Positions 8,329 through 16,627 of a DNA stretch of 54,313 nucleotides are shown in pieces; position 1 is the stretch's first letter, and every line of letters starts with the position of its first letter. The stretch is taken from the NCBI GenBank assembly GCA_028821475.1, contig JAPPGB010000072.1:1-54313 (forward strand), read 5' to 3'. The notes beneath the pieces were generated by a model, which was not told the origin of the DNA, did no database searches, and saw only the letters and a program-made list of their open reading frames with translations. This DNA comes from Spirochaetaceae bacterium. GTDB lineage: Bacteria > Spirochaetota > Spirochaetia > SZUA-6 > Bin103. The position numbers and the translations under genes were made by a program.

Positions 8329-8434
8329 ATGGCACATGACGTGATGCCCCTTGACCAGGCGGTATGGGTCGATCCGGACCGGATGAGCGGGGTGCCGTGC
8401 TTCCGTGGCAGCCGGCTGCCGGTTCAGCAGCTCT
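8329..8434 (+). pseudogene. DUF433 domain protein (antitoxin-like), N-terminal fragment
   Basis: From ATG 8329 about 35 residues match the start of DUF433 proteins: WVDPDRMSGVPCFRGSRLPV, the family's conserved V-P-x-x-x-G-x-P-x-x-R-G-x-R-x-P-V pattern. After PVQQL the similarity stops and the frame runs through unrelated sequence to a stop at 8511. DUF433 proteins are short HTH proteins, often antitoxins next to PIN-like toxins; no toxin is present. The truncation point is directly fused to an ATPase fragment, so this is a deletion scar. Confidence 0.65.
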
Positions 8435-8435
8435 G

Positions 8436-8705
8436 CGGCAGCCGATCAGGCGATTCACGCCATCGAATTTGTCATGGACACGTCTGTGCTCGGCGTGGCG
8501 TTAATTGGTGATGGCGAGTCGAACAGTGTGCGACGGGCGGTGGTAAGGCTAAAGGACCAGGAACGGCCCGTACCCTTGAAGAGCCTCGGCGACGGCGCGG
8601 AGAGGCTCTTCGGTGTTGCCTTGGCGTTGGCCAACAGCCGAGGTGGATTTCTGCTGATCGACGAGGCTGAGAATGGCATTCACCACTCCGTCCAGTACGA
8701 CTTGT
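8436..8705 (+). pseudogene. AAA (AAA_21/OLD-like) ATPase, middle fragment only
   Basis: In one frame, about 90 residues match the middle to Walker B part of an AAA_21-type ATPase: VPLKSLGDGAERLFGVALAL (ABC-like signature region) and GGFLLIDEAENGIHHSVQ (Walker B, with DEAEN). The N-terminal Walker A part is absent, and similarity stops right after Walker B, before the H-loop segment. It is preceded by a DUF433 scar and followed at once by a DUF3226 fragment. The missing pieces (Walker A and H-loop) are exactly those retained in the broken locus at 15.5-16.5 kb. Confidence 0.7.
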
Positions 8706-8710
8706 CGACA

Positions 8711-9018
8711 ACAGGCCGCGAATCGGGATCTGGTTGATGCCTGACAATGTGTCTGCCGGCCAAGTGGAGGAGTTCTTCGCGGGCATGATCCCGAGCGATG
8801 ACCCCGTATGGCCGCGATCCGAGGCCTACATCGACGGCATACCGGCTGCTGACCGCAAGTTCGCCAGCGGCAAGGTGCTTCGCGCCAAGGTTCACTCCTG
8901 GCTGGCCACGAGAGCGGAACCGAGGATGATGGGAGCAGCGGTCGGAGCCGGGGATCTGAATGTCGGCGCTCCCGATGCGGTTCGGCTGGTAGCGTGGCTG
9001 AACAGGTTATTCAACTGA
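8711..9018 (+). pseudogene. DUF3226 (TOPRIM-like) protein, C-terminal half
   Basis: Translation in the frame ending at 9018 reads NRPRIGIWLMPDN, then VEEFFAGMIPSDD, VLRAKVHSWLAT and AVRLVAWLNRLF. This is the C-terminal half of a DUF3226 protein: a strand ending in MPDN, a helical region, and a conserved K-H-W-L-A segment. The N-terminal EGRDE segment is missing. A continuous frame from TTG/ATG 8734-8737 could still make about 94 residues, but homology begins upstream of that start, so I call it a truncated remnant of an ATPase/DUF3226 pair. Confidence 0.65.
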
Positions 9019-9106
9019 CCGAGCAGGACGGTCTGCCTTCCCCAAGCGGCATCCCGGCCGCGTAGACCCGCACATAGATCGCCGCGAGCGCCGCCGCGGC
9101 GCGAAC

Positions 9107-9135
9107 TTGACAGCGGGCGGGGCGGGGCGCAGTAT
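9107..9135 (+). promoter_or_regulatory. Possible promoter of the sugar-transport operon
   Basis: A consensus -35, TTGACA (9107-9112), is followed after 17 bases by CAGTAT (9130-9135), a weak -10. It lies 55 bases before ATG 9190, which has a GGAGAGG ribosome site. The 9019-9106 stretch shows nothing else. Confidence 0.35.
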
Positions 9136-9189
9136 CCCTTGTTACGCAAGAGCGGCGGAATCAGGCTGCGAGGCGCGAAGGAGAGGACC

Positions 9190-10761
9190 ATGCGGATTTG
9201 GATAGGGGTGATCGTGGCGGTCGTGGTGGCCGTGTCGGGGCATGCGGCCGGGGAGACGGAGGCGGCGGCGCCGGAGCAGCTTGTCATCAGTTGGCACGGG
9301 GTCAACCCGACCGGCAACCCGGTGCTGGAGGGGTCGATCATCGAGCAGGCGATCGAGGCCCAGTTCCCGGACGTCGACCTGAAGCCGGTGCCGATCGACT
9401 GGAGCGACCGCGACCAGATCTCGCTGCGCATCGCGGCCGGCGAGGTTCCCGACTTCGCCTACGACATCGGGCGCGGCATGGCCGGCACCAGCCTGCGGCA
9501 GCTCGCCGAAGACGGCGTGATCCGCTCGATATCGCGCGAGTGGCTGGAAACCCACATGCCGATCTACGTGCGCTACGTGGACACCAACGACACCGGCAAG
9601 GCGTGGCCGTCGACCCAGGTGGACGGCGTGCAGTACGCCATTCCGAACGTGTCCGCCGGCAACGCCACCGGGCACATTCTCGGCATCCGCGACGATTGGG
9701 CGGCCGCGGTCGGCTTCGAGCGGCCCGACGCCTGGACCCTGGCCGACTTCGAGAGCCTGATCCGCAGCCTGCGCAACGAGGACCCGGACGGCAACGGCAA
9801 CAAGGACCAGTACGGCTACGCGCGCTGGGCGCAGCAGGGCCTGAGCTCGCTCAGCGTGGCCTCGGCCAGCTTTCCGAACGTGTTCGGCGCGCACGGCGTG
9901 CGCATCGCCACCTGGGACCAGAACGGCGACTGGTCGATGATCAGCGACGGCTACCGCGACGCGCTCAAGGTGCTCGCCGCCTGGTGGGAGGACGACCTGA
10001 TCGATCCGGAGAGCTTCACCGTCGACCGCGCCACCTGGACCGCCAAGTGGGCCAACCACAAGCTCGGCGTGGTGGAGCGCAACTGGACCTGGCTGCGCGA
10101 GCGCGCCGGCTCGCCGATCAACGAGATCCGCAAGACCATGCCGGACGTGTCGATGATCTACCTGCCGCAGCCGGAGGGACCGGCGGGTGCGCAGACCTCC
10201 GCCTACGGCGCCGCCACCGCGGTTGGCCTGTTCGGCAAGGACGCCAGCGACGAGAAGGTGGTCAAGATCATGCAGATCCTGGAGTGGATCGAGACCGACC
10301 CCGACCGCCACTGGCGCAGCCGCGTCGGCCCGATGGGCATCTTCGACCCGGAGGTGAAGTACGCCGAGCGGGTGTCGCCGACCGAGATCCGCCGCATCGG
10401 CGAGTTCCACAACAACGAGGCGTACGCCAAGGCCGGCATGTACAAGTTCGCCATGCACAACTACCGGCCCATTGAGCTGTGGCGCACCAACATCGCCGGC
10501 GAGGTGGCGACCGTGGTGGAGGCGGGCGTGGCCGCCCGGCTGGTCGACGAGGGGCCGTGGGTGGAGTTCTCGGCCGACGTCAACAAGCTGCGCGGCGACC
10601 TGAGCGACATCGAGGTGCAGTTCTACGTCAAGGCGATCTCCGGCGCGATCGACATCGACGCCGAGTGGGACGCCTACGTGGAATCCTGGATGGCCAACGG
10701 CGGCGCGCGCATGACCGAGGCCGCCAAGCAGTTCATCAACGACGGAACCATCATGGAGTGA
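9190..10761 (+). CDS. Extracellular solute-binding protein of a carbohydrate ABC importer
   Basis: 523 residues with an N-terminal Sec signal (MRIWIGVIVAVVVAVSGHA), hydrophobic and ending in a likely A-x-A type cleavage site. No lipobox cysteine is visible, so it would be periplasmic or secreted rather than lipid-anchored. Body features such as IAAGEVPDF, the acidic DPDGNGNKDQYGYA loop and the length fit the LplA/AlgQ group that binds oligosaccharides or sugar acids. ATG 9190 follows AGGAGAGG. It is the first gene of a three-gene importer; no ATP-binding subunit is encoded nearby, so a shared MsiK-like ATPase elsewhere is expected. Confidence 0.9.
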   Translation: MRIWIGVIVAVVVAVSGHAAGETEAAAPEQLVISWHGVNPTGNPVLEGSIIEQAIEAQFPDVDLKPVPIDWSDRDQISLRIAAGEVPDFAYDIGRGMAGTSLRQLAEDGVIRSISREWLETHMPIYVRYVDTNDTGKAWPSTQVDGVQYAIPNVSAGNATGHILGIRDDWAAAVGFERPDAWTLADFESLIRSLRNEDPDGNGNKDQYGYARWAQQGLSSLSVASASFPNVFGAHGVRIATWDQNGDWSMISDGYRDALKVLAAWWEDDLIDPESFTVDRATWTAKWANHKLGVVERNWTWLRERAGSPINEIRKTMPDVSMIYLPQPEGPAGAQTSAYGAATAVGLFGKDASDEKVVKIMQILEWIETDPDRHWRSRVGPMGIFDPEVKYAERVSPTEIRRIGEFHNNEAYAKAGMYKFAMHNYRPIELWRTNIAGEVATVVEAGVAARLVDEGPWVEFSADVNKLRGDLSDIEVQFYVKAISGAIDIDAEWDAYVESWMANGGARMTEAAKQFINDGTIME

Positions 10762-10848
10762 GTCCGCACGGTCACTCCGTGACATGGCAGGCGATGAAAC
10801 CGAGGTGCGGACATCGCCCGCCGGCCGGCTTTTCCGGATCAGGCACCG
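10760..10848 (+). repeat. Dispersed 3'-UTR repeat, family 1, copy A
   Basis: The segment begins inside the stop codon of the binding-protein gene: TGAGTCCGCACGGTCACTCC, then GTGACATGG, GCGATGAAA, ACATCGCCC and GGCTTTTCCGGA. It aligns over about 90 bases with the reverse strand of 17711-17802. The core CACGG-TCACT-CCGTG is a 5-bp hairpin. It could be a processed or regulatory 3'-UTR that lowers permease expression relative to the binding protein. Confidence 0.65.
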
Positions 10849-10906
10849 TTGGGCGCCCGAACACTGAAGCAGTTGTGCGGGCTTGGGCGCCGGTGACCGC
10901 GCTCAC

Positions 10907-11866
10907 ATGAAATCGCCGGACGCGATATCGGCGGCGGGGGCGCCGGCGCATGCCCGGGTGAATTGGGGTGCGCGCTGGCGCCTGATGCGCCGCTACAAGC
11001 TGATCTACCTGCTCCTGCTGCCGGCGGCGGCCTACTTCGTGCTGTTCCAGTACGGCCCGATGTACGGCATCCAGATCGCCTTCAAGGACTTCAAGCTGCT
11101 CAAGGGCATCTGGGCGAGCGAGTGGGTGGGGTTCGAGCACTTCGTCGCCATGTTCGGGGCGCCGCGCTTCTGGCAGGTGCTGCGCAACACCGTGGTGATC
11201 AGCGTGCTCAAGCTGCTGTTCGGGTTCCCGGCGCCGATCCTGTTTGCCATCATGCTCAACGAGCTGATCGGCGTGCGCTTCAAGAAGAGCGTGCAGACCA
11301 TCAGCTACCTGCCGCACTTCATCTCCTGGGTGGTGCTGGCAGGCATCGTCTACGAAGTGCTGTCGCCGTCACTCGGCATCGTCAACCAGATGATCGAGGC
11401 GACCGGCGGGCGACCGCACAACTTCATGGCCGATTCGGACTGGTTCGTAGGCGTGGTGGTGATCAGCTACGTGTGGCAGACGTTCGGCTGGGGCTCGATC
11501 ATCTACCTGGCGGCGTTGGCCGGCATCGATCCGCAACTCTACGAGGCCGCCCAGATCGACGGTGCGAGCCGCCTGCAGCGCACCATGCGCATCACCATCC
11601 CGTCGCTGTACCCGGTGATGGTGATCGTGTTTCTGCTGCGCGTCGGCAACCTGCTGGAGGTGGGATTCGACCAGATCTTCAACCTGCAGAACCCTACCAT
11701 CTACGACACCGGCGACATCATCGAGACCTACACCTACCGCAAGGGGATCATCCAGCAGGACTGGAGCTACGCGTCCGCCGTCGGGCTGTTCAACAACACG
11801 GTGGGGCTAATCCTGCTGCTGGTGGTGAACCGGTTCACCCGCGTGGCCCGGGAGTTCGGGTTTTGA
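10907..11866 (+). CDS. ABC transporter permease, LplB type
   Basis: 319 residues with six predicted membrane helices. The first is LIYLLLLPAAAYFVLFQYGP, followed by MYGIQIAFKDF, characteristic of LplB/aldouronate-type permeases. The EAA loop reads YEAAQIDGASRLQRTMRITI. ATG 10907 is preferred over the upstream frame extension because the membrane domain begins soon after; there is no strong Shine-Dalgarno. It pairs with the next gene to form the heterodimeric channel for the solute delivered by the preceding binding protein. Confidence 0.9.
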   Translation: MKSPDAISAAGAPAHARVNWGARWRLMRRYKLIYLLLLPAAAYFVLFQYGPMYGIQIAFKDFKLLKGIWASEWVGFEHFVAMFGAPRFWQVLRNTVVISVLKLLFGFPAPILFAIMLNELIGVRFKKSVQTISYLPHFISWVVLAGIVYEVLSPSLGIVNQMIEATGGRPHNFMADSDWFVGVVVISYVWQTFGWGSIIYLAALAGIDPQLYEAAQIDGASRLQRTMRITIPSLYPVMVIVFLLRVGNLLEVGFDQIFNLQNPTIYDTGDIIETYTYRKGIIQQDWSYASAVGLFNNTVGLILLLVVNRFTRVAREFGF

Positions 11867-12747
11867 GCGTCCTGCGCACGCGCGGCGAGCGGCTGTTCGA
11901 TGCCCTCAACGTCACCGTCCTGATTCTCGTGTCGGCGGTGGTGGTGATTCCGTTCTGGCTGCTCCTGGTGGACTCGTTCAGCACCCCCGAGTCAGTATAC
12001 CTGCGCGAGTTCCGCGCCCAGTTGCTGCCGGTGTCCTGGTCGATCACCGCCTACGAAACCGTGCTGCAGAAGTCCGCCATCGGCACCGCCTACGCCAACA
12101 CCCTGTTCCGCACCGTGGTGGGAACAGTGCTGAACACCCTGGTGACGATTGCCGCCGCGTACGCCATCTCCAAGCGCCGGCTGCCGTTCATCCGCGCGTT
12201 CACGTTCCTGGTGGTGTTCACGCTATTCTTCAACGGCGGGCTGATTCCGCGCTTCTTGCTGGTGCGCTCCGTGGGGCTGCTCGATTCGCGCTGGGCGCTG
12301 ATCTGGCCGGTGCTGGTGCAGGCCTACACGCTGCTGATCGCGCGCAACTTCATGTTCTCGATTCCCGACAGCCTGGAGGAGTCCGCCTACATCGACGGCG
12401 CCAACGAGATCACCATCCTGTGGCGCATTATCCTGCCGCTGTCCAAGCCGATCATCGCCACGGTGGCGCTGTGGGGCGCCGTGATGCACTGGAACGCCTG
12501 GTTCGACGCGCTGATCTACGTCACCGACCACACCAAGATCGTGCTGCAACTGCTGCTGCGGCGGGTGCTGCTGGAGGCGCAGATCATGTCGATGACCGAT
12601 GTGGACCTGGAGACCGACACGGCGGTGACCGAGGAGACCGTGAAGGCGGCGCTGATCTTCATCAGCATCGGCCCGATCGTGATCCTGTATCCGTTCGCGC
12701 AGAAGTACTTCATCCGCGGCGTGCTGATCGGCTCGGTCAAGGGCTGA
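11863..12747 (+). CDS. ABC transporter permease, YtcP type
   Basis: 294 residues, second permease of the importer. It starts at TTG 11863, which overlaps the previous stop (TTGA), a typical coupled arrangement. The first membrane helix is VTVLILVSAVVVIPFWLLLV, followed by DSFSTPESVYL. The EAA loop is EESAYIDGANEITILWRII, and the C terminus ends YFIRGVLIGSVKG, as usual for YtcP proteins. With the 9190 and 10907 genes it forms a carbohydrate importer that lacks a dedicated ATPase gene. Confidence 0.9.
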   Translation: MSVLRTRGERLFDALNVTVLILVSAVVVIPFWLLLVDSFSTPESVYLREFRAQLLPVSWSITAYETVLQKSAIGTAYANTLFRTVVGTVLNTLVTIAAAYAISKRRLPFIRAFTFLVVFTLFFNGGLIPRFLLVRSVGLLDSRWALIWPVLVQAYTLLIARNFMFSIPDSLEESAYIDGANEITILWRIILPLSKPIIATVALWGAVMHWNAWFDALIYVTDHTKIVLQLLLRRVLLEAQIMSMTDVDLETDTAVTEETVKAALIFISIGPIVILYPFAQKYFIRGVLIGSVKG

Positions 12748-12797
12748 CGGAAGGCGCCCGCGCCGGCGCGGCGCAACGGCGGTCGCCGACAAGTGCC

Positions 12798-12917
12798 GCG
12801 CGGTAGCGCCGTGCCGATGCCGCCGCAGGTTCGTGCACGCGTTCATGAGCGCATTCAGCAGTCAAGAGAGGCGCGCGGTAGCGCCGTGCCGGTCGCGCCG
12901 CGGTTCCGTGTACGCGC
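12798..12917. repeat. Partial tandem duplication with 75-bp period
   Basis: GCGCGGTAGCGCCGTGCC occurs at 12798-12815 and again at 12873-12890. Each is followed by a similar tail (GCCGCAGGTTCGTGCACGCG and GCCGCGGTTCCGTGTACGCG). The spacer lies between two convergently transcribed genes (permease and sialidase), where a bidirectional terminator would be expected. Confidence 0.7.
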
Positions 12918-12929
12918 CGACGGGCGATC

Positions 12930-14189
12930 TCAACCAAAGAGGTCCTGCTCGGTGGCGCCGGCGCTCAGGTCGGCTTCCGTCAGCATGACGTGGAATATCT
13001 GCCGTTTCTGGTGGTCCAGGAACAGATGCAGGCGGTCGCCGTCGAGCACCAGGTCGGCGTAGGACAACTCCACCCGGCGCCTTGCGTCGCGCGTGGACGG
13101 CGCCGCGCGCGGCACGGTGGTGTCGGCGAGCAGCAGGCGCGGTGGACTCCACGAGCGGCCTTCGTCCCGTGACAGGCACGCCCACAGCTCGCGCCGGTCC
13201 GCTTGGCCGCGCCAGTCTCCGGAGCCCTGGTTGTGGATCAGCGCCACCATCGTGCTGCCGCCGGCGAGCCAGAACACCATCGGCGGCGCGTCCGGGTGGC
13301 GCAGCGCGGTCGGCTCGGGCTCGCTCCAAGTGCGCCCGTCGTCCGCGCTGCGCAGCTCCCACATGCGCCCCGACGGCACGCGCGCGAACATCACCGCGTC
13401 GCTGCCGCCGAGCGACAGAATGGTGCCTTCCAGGGTGCGCTGCCACGGCTGCGTCTGCCAGCCGTGCGGGTGCGGGCCGGGGATCAGCGTCCAACTCGCC
13501 CCCCGGTCCTCGCTGCGCAGGACGAACTGGGTGTCGGTGCGGCCCGGCCGGTCGGTCCGGTTGCGCACGCTGTAGGTGGGCAGCAGCCAGGCGCCCGAGT
13601 CCATCTCGCAGCCGCGCATGTGCCCGACGCCGCAGTAGCCCGAGCTGTTGACCGGGTCGAGGATCTCCACCTCGCTCCAGGTGTGGCCGTCGTCGTCGGA
13701 GCGGCGCACGCCGATGCCGCCGTCGTGCGGCGGCAGGAACAGCTCCGGCGTCGGCTCGGTGCCGAAGGCGACGATCCGCGTGCCGCCGCGCGCCACCATC
13801 GGGTTGAAGCCGTGCTGGTTGTAGGGCACCTCCCACGGGTGGGTCGGGCCCTGCCAGGTGGCGCCGCCGTCGCCGGAGCGGTAGGCGAGCAGCTCGTTGA
13901 TCTTGTCGTGGTTGTTGATCATGTGCCCGGCCCCCGACTGGGTAATCGCCAGCAGGTCGCCGCCCGGCGTCTTCAGGGCGCGCACCGGCTCGCTCATGTC
14001 GTTCGGCGGCGGGAACGCGTGCAGCCGGCGCACGTCCAGGCGGTCCGAGGCGATGATGCCCAGGTCGGGGAGGTGGCGGTAGCCGGTCGGCGGTTTCGCC
14101 ACCTCGAGCGCGCCGCCGGCCAGCGGGATGCGCTCCTCCTGCTCCAGCAGTACCCCGTCCGGCGGGGGTTGATGGACGTGTGGAATCAT
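12930..14189 (-). CDS. Sialidase-like BNR-repeat (exo-alpha-sialidase family) protein
   Basis: 419 residues forming a six-bladed propeller, judged by five Asp-box-like motifs: SGDGGATW, SDDDGHTW, SEDRGASW, SADDGRTW and SRDEGRSW. No signal peptide is present, so it would be cytoplasmic or part of a non-secreted pathway. True GH33 sialidases carry an arginine triad, which I cannot confirm; related BNR proteins are often of unknown glycosidase or lyase activity. ATG 14189 follows GGCGG weakly. It lies convergent to the sugar importer and may handle the same substrate. Confidence 0.8.
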   Translation of the reverse strand: MIPHVHQPPPDGVLLEQEERIPLAGGALEVAKPPTGYRHLPDLGIIASDRLDVRRLHAFPPPNDMSEPVRALKTPGGDLLAITQSGAGHMINNHDKINELLAYRSGDGGATWQGPTHPWEVPYNQHGFNPMVARGGTRIVAFGTEPTPELFLPPHDGGIGVRRSDDDGHTWSEVEILDPVNSSGYCGVGHMRGCEMDSGAWLLPTYSVRNRTDRPGRTDTQFVLRSEDRGASWTLIPGPHPHGWQTQPWQRTLEGTILSLGGSDAVMFARVPSGRMWELRSADDGRTWSEPEPTALRHPDAPPMVFWLAGGSTMVALIHNQGSGDWRGQADRRELWACLSRDEGRSWSPPRLLLADTTVPRAAPSTRDARRRVELSYADLVLDGDRLHLFLDHQKRQIFHVMLTEADLSAGATEQDLFG

Positions 14190-14227
14190 GGGTGTTTCCG
14201 CCTTTGTCGGTGATGGGATGGCACCGC

Positions 14228-14257
14228 ACTGTACGCCCGCCCCGCCGGGGGCGTCAA
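14228..14257 (-). promoter_or_regulatory. Sigma-70-like promoter of the sialidase-like gene
   Basis: On the minus strand TTGACG (14257-14252) and TACAGT (14233-14228) are separated by 18 bases. It is the same TTGACG-18-TACAnT layout found before 44170. The leader would be about 33 bases. The rest of 14190-14465 shows only GC-rich palindromic runs. Confidence 0.5.
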
Positions 14258-14465
14258 TCTTCTTCACGTGGGGCCGGGGCCGGCAGGCGCGCGCAAGCGA
14301 GTAGCAGTCGAGGTCGGCACCGCGGCATATCCAAGCGGCCGGATGGGTAGCCTGGCCGGCGGCTCGCCGGCCGGTACCGGTAGGACGCTGGCTCTCGCGG
14401 GTGAGCACGGCGCGGCGGCGCGGGCGACGGTTCTGCGTCTGCGCCGGCCGGTTCCCGGTCCCGCC

Positions 14466-15377
14466 TCAGGGGCGGGGTCTGCGGAGGTCTTCCAACTCGT
14501 CGACGCTGCGCGGCCAGTCGGACTTGAGCAGGCGGGACAACGCGCGGTCCGCGAGCAGCCTGCCGCCGGTCTGGCACTTGGGGCAGTAGTTGCTCTCGTT
14601 GGCGGCGTACCTGATGCGCTGCACCGGCGTGCCGCACACCGGGCACGGCTGCCCGTACTTGCCGTGCACGGCCATCTTGGGATGGAACGCGGTCACCTTC
14701 TTCGGGAACTCGTCGCCGCTCTCGGCGCGCAGCAGCTCCACCCACTCGCTGAGCACCGCCACGCAGGCGCCGTGCAGCGTGTCCACCTGCTCGTCGTTCA
14801 TGCGTGCGGTGAGCTGCAGCGGCGACAGCCCGGCGCGGTGCAGGATCTCGTCCGAGAACGCGTTGCCGATGCCCGAGAACAGGCGCGGATCGGCCAGGGC
14901 GCGCTTCAGGGTGTGGTTCTCGCTCAGCAGCGCCTCGCGGAACGCGTCCGTGTCGGCCTCCAGGACCTCCAGGCCACCGCGCTCGTGCTCGGCCAACCCC
15001 CCGCTGCCCGCCGCCAAGTGCACTGACGCACGCCGCTTGCTGCCCGCCTCGGTGAGCACGAGCGTGCCGGAATCGAACTGAAAGCCGGCCAGCCCCACCT
15101 TGCGCGGAATCTTCGCCGCCGCGCTGTCATCGTGCCAGCGCAGGCGGCCGGCGACCATCAGGTGGATCACCAGGTACAGGTCGCCGCTCAGCGTGAACAC
15201 GATGCGCTTGCCGAGGCGGTCCACGGCCTGCACGCGCCGGCCGTGCGCGGCGCCGATCGGCGGATCCACCGAGCGCAGCACGAACGGGTTGGCGACGCGC
15301 ACGCGCTCCAGGGTGCGGTCCACGGTGCGGCGCCGCAGGTGCTCCACGTACACGGTTACCGAGGGCAGTTCCGGCAT
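14466..15377 (-). CDS. mutM: Formamidopyrimidine-DNA glycosylase (Fpg/MutM family)
   Basis: 303 residues. It starts MPELPSV, giving the catalytic Pro2 and Glu3 of the Fpg/Nei family. The H2TH region contains LFSGIGNAFSDEIL, and the C terminus has a zinc finger, CPVCGTP...CPKCQTGG. These features define a bifunctional base-excision glycosylase/AP lyase for oxidised purines. The finger's usual RTT-like ending is replaced by KCQTGGRLL, and a 22-residue tail follows, so substrate range may differ from classic MutM. ATG 15377 is fixed by the need for Pro2. It appears to stand alone. Confidence 0.88.
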   Translation of the reverse strand: MPELPSVTVYVEHLRRRTVDRTLERVRVANPFVLRSVDPPIGAAHGRRVQAVDRLGKRIVFTLSGDLYLVIHLMVAGRLRWHDDSAAAKIPRKVGLAGFQFDSGTLVLTEAGSKRRASVHLAAGSGGLAEHERGGLEVLEADTDAFREALLSENHTLKRALADPRLFSGIGNAFSDEILHRAGLSPLQLTARMNDEQVDTLHGACVAVLSEWVELLRAESGDEFPKKVTAFHPKMAVHGKYGQPCPVCGTPVQRIRYAANESNYCPKCQTGGRLLADRALSRLLKSDWPRSVDELEDLRRPRP

Positions 15378-15454
15378 GGTCCCTGAGCCAAGGCTACGCG
15401 CTCCTGCGGCGCCCGCCAAGCGAGGGAACAGTGCCTCGCGCCGTGATGGAGAAA

Positions 15455-15489
15455 CCTGGGAGGCTGTCGGATTCCGACAGGCTCCCAGG
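15455..15489 (-). terminator. Strong hairpin, probable terminator of the ATPase/DUF3226 locus
   Basis: CCTGGGAGGCTGTCGG at 15455-15470 pairs with CCGACAGGCTCCCAGG at 15474-15489: a 16-bp stem with one mismatch and a 3-base loop. Read on the minus strand it is followed by TTTCTCC, resembling an intrinsic terminator 48 bases after the DUF3226 stop. It also sits between that locus and mutM. Confidence 0.6.
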
Positions 15490-15537
15490 CAGGCGGGTTG
15501 GGCCGGAAGCGTCGCCGCAGGCGGCGATTTCGGGGCG

Positions 15538-16166
15538 CTACGGGTTGCCGACCGGGCGCACGGCAAGCTGGCGGACGAACTGCGCGAGCGGTGCGAACGC
15601 CGGCGATGCAAAATCCCAGACGCCCTGCAATGCGCCTTCCCCCACTCGGGCCAGGGGCTCGCCCATCGCAGCGAGATATGCATGAGCGAAGCTCTTGTCT
15701 GCATTCGTGGATCTCGAAGCGTGGCGCTCCTCGAGACACTTCAGGTACTCGTCGACGCATTCCGCCGTCGCGCTCCCCTGACGCGACCGTCGGCAGAGGG
15801 TCTCAACGGCGCCGGGCTCGGTGCCGTCCGGGACGATGAACACACCAACCGCGGGCATACCGTTCGAAAACTCGCCATGGTTCAGGGGAGGCTCGTAGTT
15901 CACGCTACGGATGCCATCGCACACGCTGTCGAACGCGGCACCAGCGTCATTGTCGGCATCCCGGACGACACCAATGGATTGCAGCGCTGGTACCGCCATC
16001 GCTGCTGTCTGGATAGCTCGGAGGTTCGACTGAACTTGTCCTTTCCGCCTGCATCGATCACCTGTATTCGTGGATCGTCGTCAAGGCAGTCACGGATCAG
16101 CGCGCGAAACAAGTTCACCTCATCGCGGCCCTCAACCAACAACAGGCGCCGCTCACGGATCTGCAC
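15538..16166 (-). pseudogene. DUF3226 (TOPRIM-like) protein, frameshifted but otherwise full length
   Basis: GTG 16166 overlaps the ATPase stop (TAGTG) and opens a frame beginning RRLLLVEGRDEVNLFRALI, with the EGRDE acidic pair expected of a TOPRIM-like fold, up to DAGGKDKF. There the reading shifts: the +1 frame continues SNLRAIQTAAM, VVRDADNDAGAAF (second acidic motif D-A-D-N-D), VGVFIVPDGTEPG and FAPLAQFVRQL to a TAG at 15538. One missing base near 16034 restores a protein of about 208 residues. No slippery heptamer is visible there, so decay or a sequencing error is more likely than programmed frameshifting. Confidence 0.7.
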
Positions 16167-16480
16167 TACCGGATCTCCAGGTTGAGGTCACGCGCCCCCT
16201 CCAGCGTCTCGCCGGTGAAGGTCGCAGCTCTCACCTTGCCCGTTTCACGGTCGGTGAATAACCTGTGTACCGACAGTTCATCGGGAGCGTCCGCGAACGC
16301 CTTGGTCGCGGCCTTGATGCATTCGGCACTGTGGGTCGTTGCCACGAGCTCAATCAGCGCTGTCTTGCCGACACCGTTCACTCCGGTGATGAGGTTGGCC
16401 CGCGAGAGACGAGGCAACGACACACCGCCTATGCCCTTGTATTGAACGGCGGTGAAACTGCTGAGAAGCATCACCCGCAT
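16166..16480 (-). pseudogene. AAA (AAA_21/OLD-like) ATPase with internal deletion
   Basis: A 104-codon open frame. The N terminus (YKGIGGVSL, then ANLITGVNGVGKTALIE with a clean Walker A) is joined directly to ELVATTHSAECIK, the H-loop region that normally lies after Walker B, and on to the natural C terminus, which overlaps the DUF3226 start. The whole middle with the signature and Walker B (about 200-300 residues expected) is missing, so ATPase activity should be lost. The start could be ATG 16480, GTG 16474 or ATG 16471; the promoter position favours the last two. It is the complement of the fragment at 8436-8705. Confidence 0.72.
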
Positions 16481-16508
16481 ATAATACGGCGCTTTGCCCG
16501 GATCGCAA
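16481..16508 (-). promoter_or_regulatory. Promoter of the broken ATPase gene
   Basis: On the minus strand TTGCGA (16508-16503), 16 bases, then TATTAT (16486-16481). The hexamer abuts ATG 16480, so the transcript would begin around 16474, at the in-frame GTG or just before ATG 16471. Confidence 0.45.
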
Positions 16509-16610
16509 GGACAGGATGTGCATGGCGCTGGCTCGGCGCGACCGGAGCCGAGCAGCACGCCGGCAAGCCGGGGTTGCCGGCAACCTCGGCACATCAGGGC
16601 GGCGCGGCTG

Positions 16611-16619
16611 TGGTATGCT
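16611..16619 (+). promoter_or_regulatory. Extended -10 element (TG-n-TATGCT), leaderless-type
   Basis: TGG followed by TATGCT ends 8 bases before ATG 16628 with no Shine-Dalgarno, so the message probably starts at the AUG. Confidence 0.45.
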
Positions 16620-16627
16620 GGGCGGCG

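Noticed and set aside
12798-12917. CRISPR array
   Set aside because: Only two imperfect copies with a 57-base interval, no further units and no cas genes.
16020-16050. Programmed ribosomal frameshift in the DUF3226 gene
   Set aside because: No slippery heptamer or downstream pseudoknot-like structure is seen; a lost base is simpler.
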